A DNA stretch of 64,000 bases, taken from positions 34,898,421 to 34,962,420 of the forward strand of contig NC_132929.1 of NCBI RefSeq assembly GCF_047675955.1. The letters are read 5' to 3'. Shown here piece after piece: positions 34,765 to 44,439 of this stretch (position 1 is its first letter; every line of letters begins with the position of its first letter). Under the pieces are notes generated by a model. The model saw only the letters and a list, made by a program, of their open reading frames with translations, did not search any database and was not told the DNA's origin. The DNA comes from Chlorocebus sabaeus. Taxonomy: Eukaryota > Chordata > Mammalia > Primates > Cercopithecidae. The position numbers and the translations under genes are program-made.

Positions 34765-35053
34765 CTTTTTGGAGACAGAATCTTGCTCTGTCACCCAGAC
34801 TGGAGTGCAGTGGCATGATCTTGGTTCACTGCAACCTCCACCTCCCATTTCAAGTGATTCTCCTGCCTCAGTCTCCTGAGTAGCTGGGATTACAGGGGCC
34901 CGCCACCCCGCCCAGCTAATTTTTTTGTATTTTTAGTAGAGACAGGGGTTTCAACACATTGGCCAGGCTGGTCTCGAACTCCTGACCTCAAGTGATCTGC
35001 CCTCCTCGGCCTCACAAAGTGCTGGGATAACAGGCCTGAGCCACCGTGCCCAG
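34765..35053 (-). mobile_element. AluS, antisense
   Basis: Short T tail, 'ggagacagaatcttgctctg' to 'gagccaccgtgcccagg'. Target copies of gcctaattca lie at about 34753-34762 and 35054-35063. Confidence 0.95.
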
Positions 35054-35063
35054 GCCTAATTCA

Positions 35064-35605
35064 CCAAGCCTGTATGCTAACCTCCTTTGCCATGGCAATG
35101 CCTTCTCTCCACTTTGGGATTCAAAGCTCTCCATCTCCAACCACTCCCGTTCTCTGGTAGGACCAACCATATTTGCCAAGGAAGACCCAGACATGTGAGT
35201 ACCCACTGGTATCACATATTTGAGTGTCAATGCCAGAATCCAGGGGGAGCACCAATGGTAGGCACCTTTGGGCTAGAACCTGGGAATGTGGAGTATGCAT
35301 CCCAAACTCACCCAAAGAGGGGGCTTCATATCTCAGGAGCCAAAGAAGATTAAGCAGCCTATGACTGACCACAGCAGTTCTAGTGGGTGGTGGAAGGAGG
35401 AACTCTCCCCGTACACACTTCTGGAGGAAGTCTCCATGCAGTTATGACACACAGTAGGTGATCAGGCTACATGGGATTATAATACTGCCACCAAAATATA
35501 ATACGCTTATCAAGAAAAAGGATTTCTAAAACAAGTGGAAACATACAGAGCACAAATTGTATATTTGCCCCATAATTACAACCACATAAAAGCAATGTGT
35601 TTGAG
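35064..35605. other. Unique sequence
   Basis: Single-copy, moderately GC-rich DNA. Two opposed 83-88 codon frames overlap here without domain support. Confidence 0.4.
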
Positions 35606-35911
35606 GCCCGATGTGGTGACTCACACCTGTAATCCCAGCACCTTGGGAGGCCGAGGTGGGTGGATCACTTGAGGTCAGGAGTTCAAGACCAGCCTGGCCA
35701 ACACGGTGAAACCCTGTCTCTACTAAAAATAAAAAAGTTGGCCGGGCGTGGTGGCGCGCACCTGTAATCCCAGCTACTCAGAAAGTTGAGGCAGGAGAAT
35801 TGCTTGAACCTGGGAGGCAGAGGGAGGTTGCAGTGAGCCGAGATTGTGCCACTACACTCCAGCCTGGGCGACAGAGTGAGACTCCACCTCCAGAAAAACA
35901 AACAAACAAAA
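35606..35911 (+). mobile_element. AluS, sense
   Basis: 'ggcccgatgtggtgactcac' to 'actccacctccagaaaaaca' with an (AAAC)n tail. Imperfect target copies gcaatgtgtttga / gcagtgcatttga. It forms an inverted pair with the AluS at 36006. Confidence 0.95.
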
Positions 35912-36005
35912 ATGCAGTGCATTTGAATAGACTGGAAGGAAACCCAAAGACAAAAATAATTACTGTGTTAGGGTGTGGTAGTACCATGGGTGAATTCTTC
36001 TAAAT

Positions 36006-36312
36006 CTTTTTTTTTTTTTTTTTTTTTTTGAGACAAAGTCTCATTCTTGTTGCCCAGGCTGGAGTGCAGTGGCGTGATCTTGGCTCACTGCAACCTCCAC
36101 CTCCCAGGTTCAAGCGATTCTCCTGCCTCAGCCTCCCAAGTAGCTGGGATTACAGGAGCCTGCCACCACACCCGGCTAATTTTTGTATTTTTAGCAGAGA
36201 CGGGGTTTCACCATGTTGGCCAGGCTGGTCTCAAACTCCTGACCTCAGGTGATCCCCCCAACCTCGGCCTCCGAAAGTGTTGGGATTACAGGCGTTAGCC
36301 ACGGCGCCCGGC
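36006..36312 (-). mobile_element. AluS, antisense
   Basis: Poly-T, 'gagacaaagtctcattcttg' to 'ttagccacggcgcccggc'. Target duplication tgaattcttctaaat at 35991-36005 and 36313-36327. Confidence 0.97.
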
Positions 36313-36327
36313 TGAATTCTTCTAAAT

Positions 36328-36504
36328 TTCTTATAATGAAGTTAGTACAGTAACCTTCCACCTACAAGCAGACTTTCTTGAAAAGTCTGAGAAAGAAAAC
36401 TACCTGGTCACGTCCAGACCCTTAAAGAATGATTTCCACCACTGTTTGGTAAGAAAAACTTTATTAGACTGGGATCTAATAAGGTTAGATCTGCACTGGA
36501 TCAG
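36328..36504. other. Unique sequence
   Basis: Single-copy spacer; the run 'ggatctaataaggttagatctgcactggatcag...' near 36472 is locally repetitive (AGATCT-like words). Confidence 0.35.
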
Positions 36505-36615
36505 ATCTACCTTGGATTCTGGCACCAGCTCAGCTAAAACATAGCTACGAGACTTTGGAAGTCATTTAACCTCTCTAGATCTCTCTGTGAAGTTAACGAA
36601 CGGACTTAGGATAGA
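36505..36615 (+). mobile_element. MIR fragment, sense
   Basis: 'tctggcaccagctcagctaa', 'gctacgagactttggaagtc' and 'atttaacctctctagatctc' follow MIR. Confidence 0.7.
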
Positions 36616-36970
36616 ATTCTTAAGCTCTCTTCTGGGTTTTCTACAACGTAACCTATGTTTTACTTTCTGTAATGTAGCATATGACCGTAAAGTGCTATAA
36701 ATGACTTTGTAACAAACATTATCAGAGCTAAAAAGACCCAAGAGAGTGTGCCCCCTTCAGAGCAGTTATTACACTTATTCCAGGAAAGAGGGACCTGCTG
36801 CATACTGCATCTCTTCAGTGGGGCTAATTGTTCTGCCTTTGAGGCACAATGTAACTTCTAGAAACAGCTGAGAGCGATATGGTGCAAAGTCTGGTGAGTA
36901 ATAGGAATGATCACACTGGGCACTAAGGAGTTAAAAAATAAAAAATAAGGCCTTCCCTCCATCCCTTCTT
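36616..36970. other. Unique sequence
   Basis: AT-rich single-copy DNA with no gene or repeat supported. Confidence 0.35.
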
Positions 36971-37277
36971 TCTCTCTCTTTTTCTTTTTCTTTTTTGAGA
37001 CAGAGTTTCACTCTTGTTGCCCAAGCTGGAGTGCAATAGCATGATCTAGGCTCACTGCAACCTCCACCTCCCAGGTTCAAGTGATTCTTCTGCCTCCGCC
37101 TCCCAAGTAGCTGGGATTACAGGTGTCAGTCACCACACCTGGCTACTTTTGTATTTTTAGTAGAGATGGGGTTTCACCAGGTTGGCCAGGCTGGTCTCAA
37201 ACTCCTGACCTTAGGTGATCCGCCCACCTCGGCCTCCCAAAGTGCTGGGATTATAGGCATGAACCACAGGGCCCAGC
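36971..37277 (-). mobile_element. AluS, antisense
   Basis: TTTC-rich tail, 'gagacagagtttcactcttg' to 'gaaccacagggcccagc'. Confidence 0.95.
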
Positions 37278-37490
37278 TTTTTTTTTCCTTTTTTTTTTCC
37301 TCTTTTTTTCTCTCTCACTCTCACCCAGGCTGCAGTGCCACAGTCACAGCTCACTGCATACTTGAACTCCTGAGCTCAAGGAATCCTCCCACCTCAGCCT
37401 CCCAAGCAGCTGGGACTACAGTGCATGCCACCACGCCTGGCTAATTTTTAAATTTTTTTTTTTTTAAAGGCCTGAACCACCACACCCGGC
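37278..37490 (-). mobile_element. AluJ, antisense, left arm mostly deleted
   Basis: T/C-rich tail, then 'tcacccaggctgcagtgcca' to 'ggctaatttttaaattttt'. It jumps to 'ggcctgaaccaccacacccggc', so most of the left arm is missing. Confidence 0.88.
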
Positions 37491-38823
37491 AAAAAATAGG
37501 TTTTATTACATAGCTCATAAATGACCATGCAAAAGTGCTTTGAACAACGACAATGACGTCATTCTCATGGTGGTAACTCAGAAGGGAGGCCCAACTTCAT
37601 TCACATGTACAGTTTAAGTTCTATGGGTTGTCAAAGTCCATGTCACTATGTTAGGGCTGGCTTTTATAGTTGTACTTCTCTCAAGTGTGGCTGTCCCAAA
37701 GATGTATGAAAAAAATACTTTGCTAGGATGCCCCAAAAACCTCTTGTCTCTGCCAACATAAATTCTGAAACTGAAATTCAAAACACAATTTGTTTAGCAC
37801 TATTACAGAATGTGATTATAAGGCTGAGATGTTTATTTTAATACCTTCGGCATTTAACCTTTAACCTCTTATTTACTCTGTAAATATCATCTCAGCATGC
37901 TGAGAAAAAGAAAAAAAATTTGTAAACTCACCATTAAGAAACATTTTAATCACAGATTGGTAAAAACACAAGTTCCTGCATTTTTGCAAAAAAAAAAAAA
38001 AAAAAAGAGATGACTCAAACTTGGAAAATCATGACTGTACATAATTCCTATATATCCTACCATGAAGTTTATAATACCTTGCACTTACATAGAAGATTTA
38101 AAATATTTCTGCTTTTTGAAGCAGATAAAAAGAGCTGTCTCAAATTCCTAACAAATAATAAGGCTCCATACTTGTCTCATGAGGAAACACAAGGCACTAT
38201 ATGTTGTCTTTCACTGAGTCTCACAGGAGCTCATCACATGCCCACACTAGGCACAGAAGCAAAATGTTGTATTTCAAGTTATCAGAATGCTCACCACTGC
38301 TCATTATCTAACCCTCAGGATAACGCCTGAGACAGACCTCCAATTCATGAGATTCAACTGAGAAAGGAGTGACAAACAAGAAGTCCATCATGTGACACTG
38401 GAGGCCATGGCATTTTCAGTGGAGGAAGGAGTTGAAGGGTTAAAGAGAAAAGTTCAATTTGCAGCCTCACCACTCGAGGACCCATCCTACACAGGTGTTG
38501 AAATAGCTCCAAATAGTAGCAGCTGGATGCAGATTTTCCCTGTTATAATAGCTTAGAGATTGCATGGGCTGAAAATACCAGGCAGCTCCCTCTCTTTAGG
38601 GAGACCCAGTAGGAAGGTGCGGATGTATCAATAAATATTGAATGCCACTACTGGGTATGTGGTGAACGTTTAGTCATTCTTCCTGGTGAGTGAATGAGAA
38701 GAAGCACTGTGGCTCACAGAAGGACACCATGTTAAGACTTACAATAAAGTGGCTGCAAACAGCTAAACTGCAGGTGTGTCTGGCCCCTCTCAGATGATCA
38801 AGTCACATATAAAAATTGGCAGA
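37491..38823. other. Unique sequence
   Basis: About 1.3 kb of AT-rich single-copy DNA. It holds a full CRE palindrome (37552-37563), a minus-strand AATAAA near 37502 and a 20-nt A run at about 37987. A 106-codon plus frame at 38010-38330 is unassigned. Confidence 0.45.
37552..37563. promoter_or_regulatory. Perfect CRE-like palindrome
   Basis: AATGACGTCATT contains the full TGACGTCA octamer bound by CREB/ATF proteins. It sits in AT-rich DNA far from the CpG island, so function is only a possibility. Confidence 0.35.
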
Positions 38824-38957
38824 GGCCGGGCGTGGTGGCTCACGTCTATAATCCTAGCACTTCGGGAGGCTGAGGCGGGCAGATCACCTGAGGTCAGGAG
38901 TTTGAGACCTGCCTGGCCAACATAGTGGAAGCCTCTCAAAAAAAAAAAAAAAAAAGT
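38824..38957 (+). mobile_element. AluS left arm joined to a poly-A tail, sense
   Basis: 'ggccgggcgtggtggctcac' to 'aacatagtggaagcctctcaaaaa'. The right arm is deleted between the left arm and the final 'tctc' plus tail. Confidence 0.93.
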
Positions 38958-40152
38958 TTGCAACCACTGACAAGGCTGTAGTCCTCAGCAAAAGTGTCGT
39001 GGAGGTGACTTTCAACTTCAGTGAATGTCTGCTTCTTATACTTCTCCATCCCTCTCCATCCACTGCTCCACTCATTTTCTCTCCAAGGAGATGCCCGGCC
39101 TCTCAAGTATTTCCCACTAGGACGGCCCACTCACACTTGTCCCTAGATAATGTCCTGGACTCTAGGTATTTCCCTAACCCTTTGCCTCCATCAGAACTTT
39201 TTTTGTGCTTGATCCCATTCCTTTCTGGTTTTGTTTTGTTGTATTGTGTTGTTTTGACTAGGAGACTGCTAGCTATCTAATAAACTAATCAGTGGAAATC
39301 AAGTAGGTTACCTTCCCAGGAAACATTTGAAATGTATTCCAAACTTTCTAAATACATGCCATGCCATCACCTAAAAGAACTTACCTACCTTATCATCAGT
39401 TATCCATCAGATTTCTAGGTTGTAAATCTATTCCTGGGTATTCTTGTGTGTCATATCTATAATTTACTCACAAGTATATGCAAATAAGGAAAAGGGAGCA
39501 GATCTTGAATATGTTCTGAAGTGATGGTCAATTCAGATTTGCTCAAATATTTCTGTACATTTAATGCACAGAAACCTTGCATTAAAATGAATCACAATTT
39601 CTGGATCCAAAGTACACAGAAGATCTAGACCCATGGGTTTGAGTCTATCAGAGAGTCCAAACTGGTCATGGGCACAAAAGCTGAATTTCCTTTGCGGATG
39701 ATGATAAGCCCAGATTCTCCAAAGGAAGCCTTAGATGTGTATTACGATTAAAATCAACAGAGATTTTTTTGTACTCTGCTAAACAACCTACGCTAAATTA
39801 TAAAGATGTGCAGGGTTTTTTTTTAATTCTTCAAGTCTCCTAAGGAAAAAGATACAGATAACTATTGCCTGGTAGTGTTCTTAGTTTTCTCAAGATAGAA
39901 AAGTGTCCCAAAGTGAGTTTTCAGGAGGAAGATAGAAGGTGAACTACAAGCTGTACACTGTTTTCATGAGTCAGAAAATGAAAATGGCTATTTTCCTTAT
40001 GAGTCACAACTGAATGAGTCTTAGTAGGGCCTCGGGTACAGATGAAGAGCCCTCCTACTATGCTACCAGACTTCCTAAAAGACACATACACACAGACACA
40101 CACACACTTACACCGAAGAAGTCCACAGTACAGGTGCTCTCCCTATAGCCCA
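38958..40152. other. Unique sequence
   Basis: About 1.2 kb of single-copy DNA with a short CA-rich run near 40084-40107. A 93-codon plus frame (38999-39280) is unassigned. Confidence 0.4.
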
Positions 40153-40164
40153 GCCAAGGGCCTT

Positions 40165-40309
40165 TTCTTCTTCTTCCTAATAATTTTTAACTGAAACAGG
40201 GTCTCACTATGTTACCCCAGGATGGTCTTGAACTCCTGGGCTCAGGTGATCCTCCTGTCTCAGCCTCCCAAAGTGCTGGGATTACAGGCGTGAGCCACTG
40301 TGCCTGGCT
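40165..40309 (-). mobile_element. Free left Alu monomer (FLAM-like), antisense
   Basis: 'actgaaacagggtctcacta' to 'gagccactgtgcctggct', monomer only. Exact target duplication gccaagggcctt at 40153-40164 and 40310-40321 shows it inserted as a monomer. Confidence 0.92.
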
Positions 40310-40650
40310 GCCAAGGGCCTTCTGATGACTGTTAGCCTCCACGCTATTCTTCAGCCACACCCAAAGAAGGTAATGTCCTTTCCCTTCCTATTCTAAGCAG
40401 CTGAAGGGATACAACGTGGCCAGGCCTGGGCACATGTGGAACACAAAATGAAGTATCATTTGGCTTGCCGGAATCTTACATAAACATTAAATACTGTAAC
40501 TTGGGTTTCTGATTATTTAAGATGATGCTCTATTCTAAGGCAACTTCACATACATAATGAACAATTTTTCAAGTCAGGAAAGAAATGATTAACTTCGGCC
40601 ACATCACTCTGGATCCAGTAGATCTACCAATGGCACATCTCCTGTTTCAG

Positions 40651-40777
40651 GACGGCCAGCTGTTTCAACTTTTCTGTCAGCGAACTGTGACCTCAGCAAT
40701 CGTATCTGATGCACAGATAGTCGCCTGGCGGCGCACAACATGCCCATCTGTGCTGATGGCAGGGAGCCCATCAATAG
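40651..40777 (+). other. Exon-like, CpG-bearing block
   Basis: Flanked on the plus strand by 'cctgtttcag' (acceptor-like) and TAG|GTAAGT (strong donor). The block and its left flank keep several CpGs (cgg, gcga, atcg, gtcg, ggcggcgc) although the surroundings are CpG-poor. A plus frame is open through it (40585-40800), and a minus frame reads through to TGA near 40684. I recognise neither protein. It could be a non-coding exon, an old retrocopy or a conserved element. Confidence 0.3.
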
Positions 40778-41934
40778 GTAAGTCACACCTTGTCCCCGGA
40801 TAGAACCATCTCCTTCCTAGAGCATGCCTTCTTCGCATGCATTTGGCCAAACCTCTACTTCCATCTGCAAGGGGGCTGAATTAAGCATGGTGTCCCAGGT
40901 TTCGGAAAAGGCAACCAAAACTATATTTCAGTCCGTTCAGCATGAAAAATGCGTTTAACCGAGGGGAAGTTAATTTCCTCAAGGTACCACTCAAGTACTT
41001 AAATTCAGTAAGATTCTTTAAGTTCTTGACATAAACACATTGATTTTTTAAAGAAATATTGACCCACGGAAAATCATTACAGCAATTCTCAAGTACCAGG
41101 ACTATTACATTGCTTCAATTCAAGGGACCAGGTGCCCAGTGAGGTAGCTTCACCCAAACACAGGCCCAATGGGAATGGTTCTCTGCTGGGGTGAGGGGAG
41201 GGGTCCAAAGTAACGTGGAGTAGACTGACTTCTTAAACCTTAAAACTGGAAGAGGAAATTTAGAGATAAAGTGTTCTCTTAGATGGGGCAAAAGTGACTT
41301 AATTTTGGACTATGTAAAAAGAAAAGGCTTTGGTCGAGGATGCCTTGAAAGGTTTCTCGTTGAGAAACCTTTGTTTTCTCAAACAAACCTTTGTTTGTTT
41401 GTAATCATTCTTTTGAATAAACAGCACGGGGCAAGGGGGCATCTGAGCTTTGAGTGCAGGTTTCGATGGGCCTCGGCTGCACCTTCCTCAGGCTGCTCAT
41501 CGGATTATCGATTGTTTAATTAGTGTTGTGCTGGTTATCATTTTGACTTGGTTCTCTTCCACAGCCATTAGAAAACAGCAGCAAACCAGAAGAGGACGAC
41601 ATCACCCACCTAAGCAGGACTACTTGAAAAGAAGCAAGTGTGGAAACTATGAAGACTTGTAATAGTTGGTTTTTTTTTTGGTTGGTTTTTTTTTTTTTTT
41701 GTCTCTCTCTGATGAACTGCCTATCTCTTCAAAATAGAGTCCTTGCTTTTGTGCCCGGAAAGAAAAGTACACCACGCCAAAGCCCAAGGGAGGTGGCTAA
41801 GGTTATACAGGGAGGGAGGGAGTGCAGCTGGACTGGGGAGGTGGAAATAGCAGAAAAGTCACAAGTCAAAGAGGTGACCCCTTCCATACATTCCCAAAGT
41901 GCCAAAGGGAAAAGAGCAACAAGGGAGCGTCATT
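40778..41934. other. Unique sequence upstream of the CpG island
   Basis: Single-copy DNA with a perfect hairpin (41348-41372) and two T-rich runs (41669-41700). No supported exon. Confidence 0.4.
41348..41372. repeat. Perfect 11-bp-arm hairpin
   Basis: Arms AAAGGTTTCTC and GAGAAACCTTT around a GTT loop. Followed by near-direct copies of 'aaacctttgttt'. Confidence 0.8.
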
Positions 41935-42151
41935 CCGTGCGAAACGTCCCCTGGATCCCCGAAAAGCCCCGATCCCCTCGCGCTTGGGAAGGGGTGGGGT
42001 CCTCTTCGGGAGGTGTTTACTCGGCGTCCCGGGCGCCGAGACCTTCGGGGTCGGCGCCCGGCACAGGTCCGGGACGGCGTAGCTGCCGTCAGCGCCCGGA
42101 TCGCCCCGGCTCTCCACAGCCAGCCCGCTGGCCGCCAGGTGCTCGCCCTAC

Positions 42152-42408
42152 CTGGCGCCCCCGCCTGCCTTTGTGCGGCCCGCACCGCCCCTCGCCAGGG
42201 CAGGCCGGGGACCGCCCCCGCCCGCGTGCCGCTGCCAGGCGGGACAGCTGCGGGCGCTGCCGGGCGGCCGAGCGGCGGCGGGGAGGAGAGGGAGTCGGCG
42301 AGAGGGTGCCCGGGGCGGGGCGGGCACGGCCGCGGGGAGGGCAGGGGGCGCCGCCAGCGGCTGTGGCGCGAGTCTGCTAGCACCTCCCCTGCCGGCTGCA
42401 GCCCCCAC
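42152..42408 (-). other. Possible alternative minus-strand exon in the CpG island
   Basis: The minus strand shows CAG|GTAGGG at 42152/42151, a fair donor, with a Pro/Ala/Arg-rich open frame upstream (ATG at about 42383 or 42408). Such frames are common in GC-rich DNA by chance, so only the donor offers support. Confidence 0.25.
42311..42325. promoter_or_regulatory. Tandem GC boxes (SP/KLF sites)
   Basis: Two overlapping ggggcgggg-type motifs, the classic Sp1 site, inside the CpG island. Confidence 0.6.
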
Positions 42409-42749
42409 GTCCCAGCAGGAGGAGGGGACCCCCTAGCGCGCCGTGCCCCTCGCCGCCGATGTGCCCACGCCCTGGCTTCCGACAGCTGGCAGCCATAGCA
42501 ACCCTGCCACAGAAAGTTTCGCGACGCAGAAGGCGACTTGGAATAAAGTTTTCCTTGGCCCCTCGCTCACTCTCCCCCGGCCCGGGTTTACGGAAAGCGG
42601 CAGGAAATCAGAGCTCGCGACGTGCCGGCTCCCGCGTCCACCTTCTCCACTCCTGGCCCGGGCAGCGCGCCCAAGGTGGGTGCACCGCGCCGGGGCTTCC
42701 TGCCCCGTCCCCCGGCCCGGCGTCCTGGGACGCGGCGCGGCCAACTCAC

Positions 42750-42890
42750 CATGGTGACTCGCGCCGCGGTCGCGCCTCCGCCGAGTCCCGCTGCCGGGGA
42801 GCTGGGGCTGGAACGCAGTCTCCTGGGCGAACTTCAAAAGTTGGTTCCCCTCGCCAAAAACAGGCTCCCGACACCCAAGCACTCACAGGA
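42750..42890 (-). other. Putative first exon of a minus-strand gene, ATG at the donor
   Basis: Read on the minus strand, a GC-rich leader ends in GCGCGAGTCACCATG and is followed directly by gtgagt. The ATG (42752-42750) has a good Kozak context, so exon 1 would be 5' UTR plus the initiator codon only. Several vertebrate gene families use this layout. A CCAAT box read as ATTGG lies about 140 bp upstream. The exon's 5' end is a guess. No later exon is evident in the 42 kb to the left, so intron 1 would be long. I cannot name the gene. Confidence 0.5.
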
Positions 42891-42891
42891 G

Positions 42892-42896
42892 CCAAT
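42892..42896 (+). promoter_or_regulatory. CCAAT box (NF-Y site)
   Basis: gagCCAATgggaa lies between the two divergent first exons, about 140 bp upstream of the minus-strand ATG. Spacing is suitable for either direction. Confidence 0.5.
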
Positions 42897-42944
42897 GGGA
42901 ACCCAGGGGGGACTCCATCCAGGCGGGATCGGCGGCGCTAGGTG

Positions 42945-43031
42945 AGGGCGAGACGGCTGCGACTTAGCAGGCGGGGCGCATGCTGCGGAGGGCAGGAGCC
43001 CACTCGGAGCCGCCGCTTGCCGCCGGCCCAG
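42945..43031 (+). other. Putative first exon of a plus-strand gene
   Basis: The exon ends GCCGGCCCAG followed by gtgagt, a consensus donor at 43031/43032. An ATG at 42980 would give the 17 residues MLRRAGAHSEPPLAAGP before the donor, but its context (cgcATGc) is weak, so the exon may be non-coding. The 5' end is a guess. No downstream exon was recognised, and I cannot name the gene. Confidence 0.45.
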
Positions 43032-43144
43032 GTGAGTCCGATGCACTCGGAGCGTCCGCCTCGCTAGCCTGCCTCGTTCCTCTTTCTTCGGCCACTTAAT
43101 CCGTACTCCTCTGGCTGAGTCTCGGCTCGGGCCGGGCAATCTGT

Positions 43145-43154
43145 CCATAAATGG
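43145..43154. promoter_or_regulatory. Consensus CArG box (SRF site)
   Basis: CCATAAATGG fits CC(A/T)6GG exactly. It lies about 115 bp downstream of the plus-strand donor, still inside the CpG island. Confidence 0.45.
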
Positions 43155-43174
43155 AGAACTCAGCTCAGGCCTGA

Positions 43175-43179
43175 CCAAT
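43175..43179 (+). promoter_or_regulatory. CCAAT box (NF-Y site)
   Basis: ctgaCCAATcagg matches the extended NF-Y consensus well (CCAATCAG). It is 25 bp from the CArG box. Confidence 0.5.
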
Positions 43180-43360
43180 CAGGGTTTGTTTTCGCGGCGT
43201 CACTCCTCAGGGAAACCGTAGTAGCCAACAAGCTTGGAGCTGCTGGAGTTTCCAAAGACCTCTGGATCCTGTAGTCCTCCTCCCGCGCCAGCCTCCGAAG
43301 AAAGCTGCGGACCCAGCTCGCTCCTGGTAGCAAGGACCCGAACTGTAAGGAAGAAAACCC

Positions 43361-43640
43361 TCGTGAAAGAGGAGCAGACCTTTCACTTCGCTGCGTTTTA
43401 AGATGAAAGTTAGGGTGGGTTTCGCTTCCAAGTTGAAGTGGCATGCATGATTTTCCCAGAACTTTTTTTTAAGAAGGAAATATTTTATCAGCATAGAACA
43501 TCAGAGTCGTGGCAGCAGCCCAAAGGAAATCCTTTTTCTTTCCTACGTCTAGATTGTGAGCAAAGTCAAAAATATCATTTCCCCACCCCTCCTTTTACCT
43601 GAATTTCCTTGGAAAACAAAGGAAGCCTTCCGGCTGCTTT
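43361..43640. other. CpG island shoulder
   Basis: GC content falls quickly here. No exon or repeat is supported. Confidence 0.35.
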
Positions 43641-43644
43641 TTCT

Positions 43645-43740
43645 TACTTTTTTTTTTTTTTCTGTTTTTCTTTCTCTTTCCTTTCTTTTTTCTTTTTCTT
43701 TTTCTTTTTCTTTTTCTTTCTTTCTTTTTTTTTTTTTTTT
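43645..43740. repeat. Pyrimidine tract, (TTTTTC)n/(TTTC)n
   Basis: Nearly pure T/C on the plus strand, with CTTTTT units. It drives Phe/Ser- or Lys/Glu-rich artefact frames on both strands. Confidence 0.9.
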
Positions 43741-44115
43741 GCACGTTTTGATGACAGAAAAGTTGTTGCACGTGCAGTGGGCAGAGGGAAGGAGAATGGA
43801 GAGATAGGTGGGAAGAAACCCCATCCAACCTCAGCCAACACATCTGCTGAAAACAATCAGAACTGTAAAAATGCATTATTACAGAGCGTCGAATTTCCCA
43901 GAAGATTGGCGGGGGGGTTGGTGGGGGGAAGCAGAATCTCAAAATCAAGGTAGGGAGTTTGATTTTATTGTTCTGGAGGCTGAGGAAGTAAATTTGGTGG
44001 GTCTTAACAGGCTCCCTTCCTGGGATCTGTAGAAAATAAAACTGATAAACTTCAGGGCATAGAGAAAAAACTATGAAGCATAATGATATTATGATACTTT
44101 CTGAAATTCGGTTGA
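43741..44115. other. Unique sequence
   Basis: Single-copy DNA with a G run near 43909-43927. No gene is supported. Confidence 0.35.
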
Positions 44116-44402
44116 GGCTAATCCCAGCACTTTGGGTGGCTGAGGTTGGTGGATCACCTGAGGTCAGGAGTTTGAGACCAGCCTGGCCAACATGGTGAAA
44201 CCCCTTCTCTACTAAAAATACAAAAGGTAGCCCAGCATGTTTGTGCATGCCTGTAATCTCAGCTACTCGGGAGGCTGAGACACGAGAATCGCTTGAACAG
44301 GGGAGGCGGAGGTCGCAGTGAGCGGAAATGGTACCACTCCATTCCAGCCTGGGCAACAGAGCAAGACTCTGTCTCAAAAAAAAAAAAAGAAAAAGAAAAA
44401 AA
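44116..44402 (+). mobile_element. AluS, sense, 5'-truncated
   Basis: Starts inside the left arm ('ggctaatcccagcactttgg') and ends in an A-rich tail. About 20 bp of the 5' end are missing. Confidence 0.94.
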
Positions 44403-44439
44403 TTTAGTTGTAGCTCTTCACTTGACTATCTGAGCATAG

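Larger units (their letters stand above)
41935..43360. promoter_or_regulatory. CpG island with probable divergent promoter
   Basis: About 1.4 kb of very GC-rich, CpG-dense sequence, in sharp contrast to the AT-rich surroundings. It has GC boxes (cggggcggggcgggc, 42311-42325), CCAAT boxes (42892-42896 and 43175-43179), an NRF1-like gcgcatgctgcg (about 42977-42988) and no TATA box. Two consensus donors point away from each other (minus at 42750, plus at 43031), so transcription probably starts in both directions from about 42.88-42.97 kb. CpG islands like this usually stay unmethylated and broadly active. Both genes are unnamed. Confidence 0.88.

Noticed and set aside
41640..42380. 246-codon plus-strand open frame entering the CpG island
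   Set aside because: It starts in T-rich upstream DNA and runs into Pro/Arg/Ala-rich text caused by GC content. Overlapping long frames exist on both strands. No domain and no splice support.
43595..44377. 260-codon minus-strand open frame
   Set aside because: It is composed of antisense Alu translation plus the Lys/Glu-rich translation of the T/C tract at 43645-43740. Not a gene.
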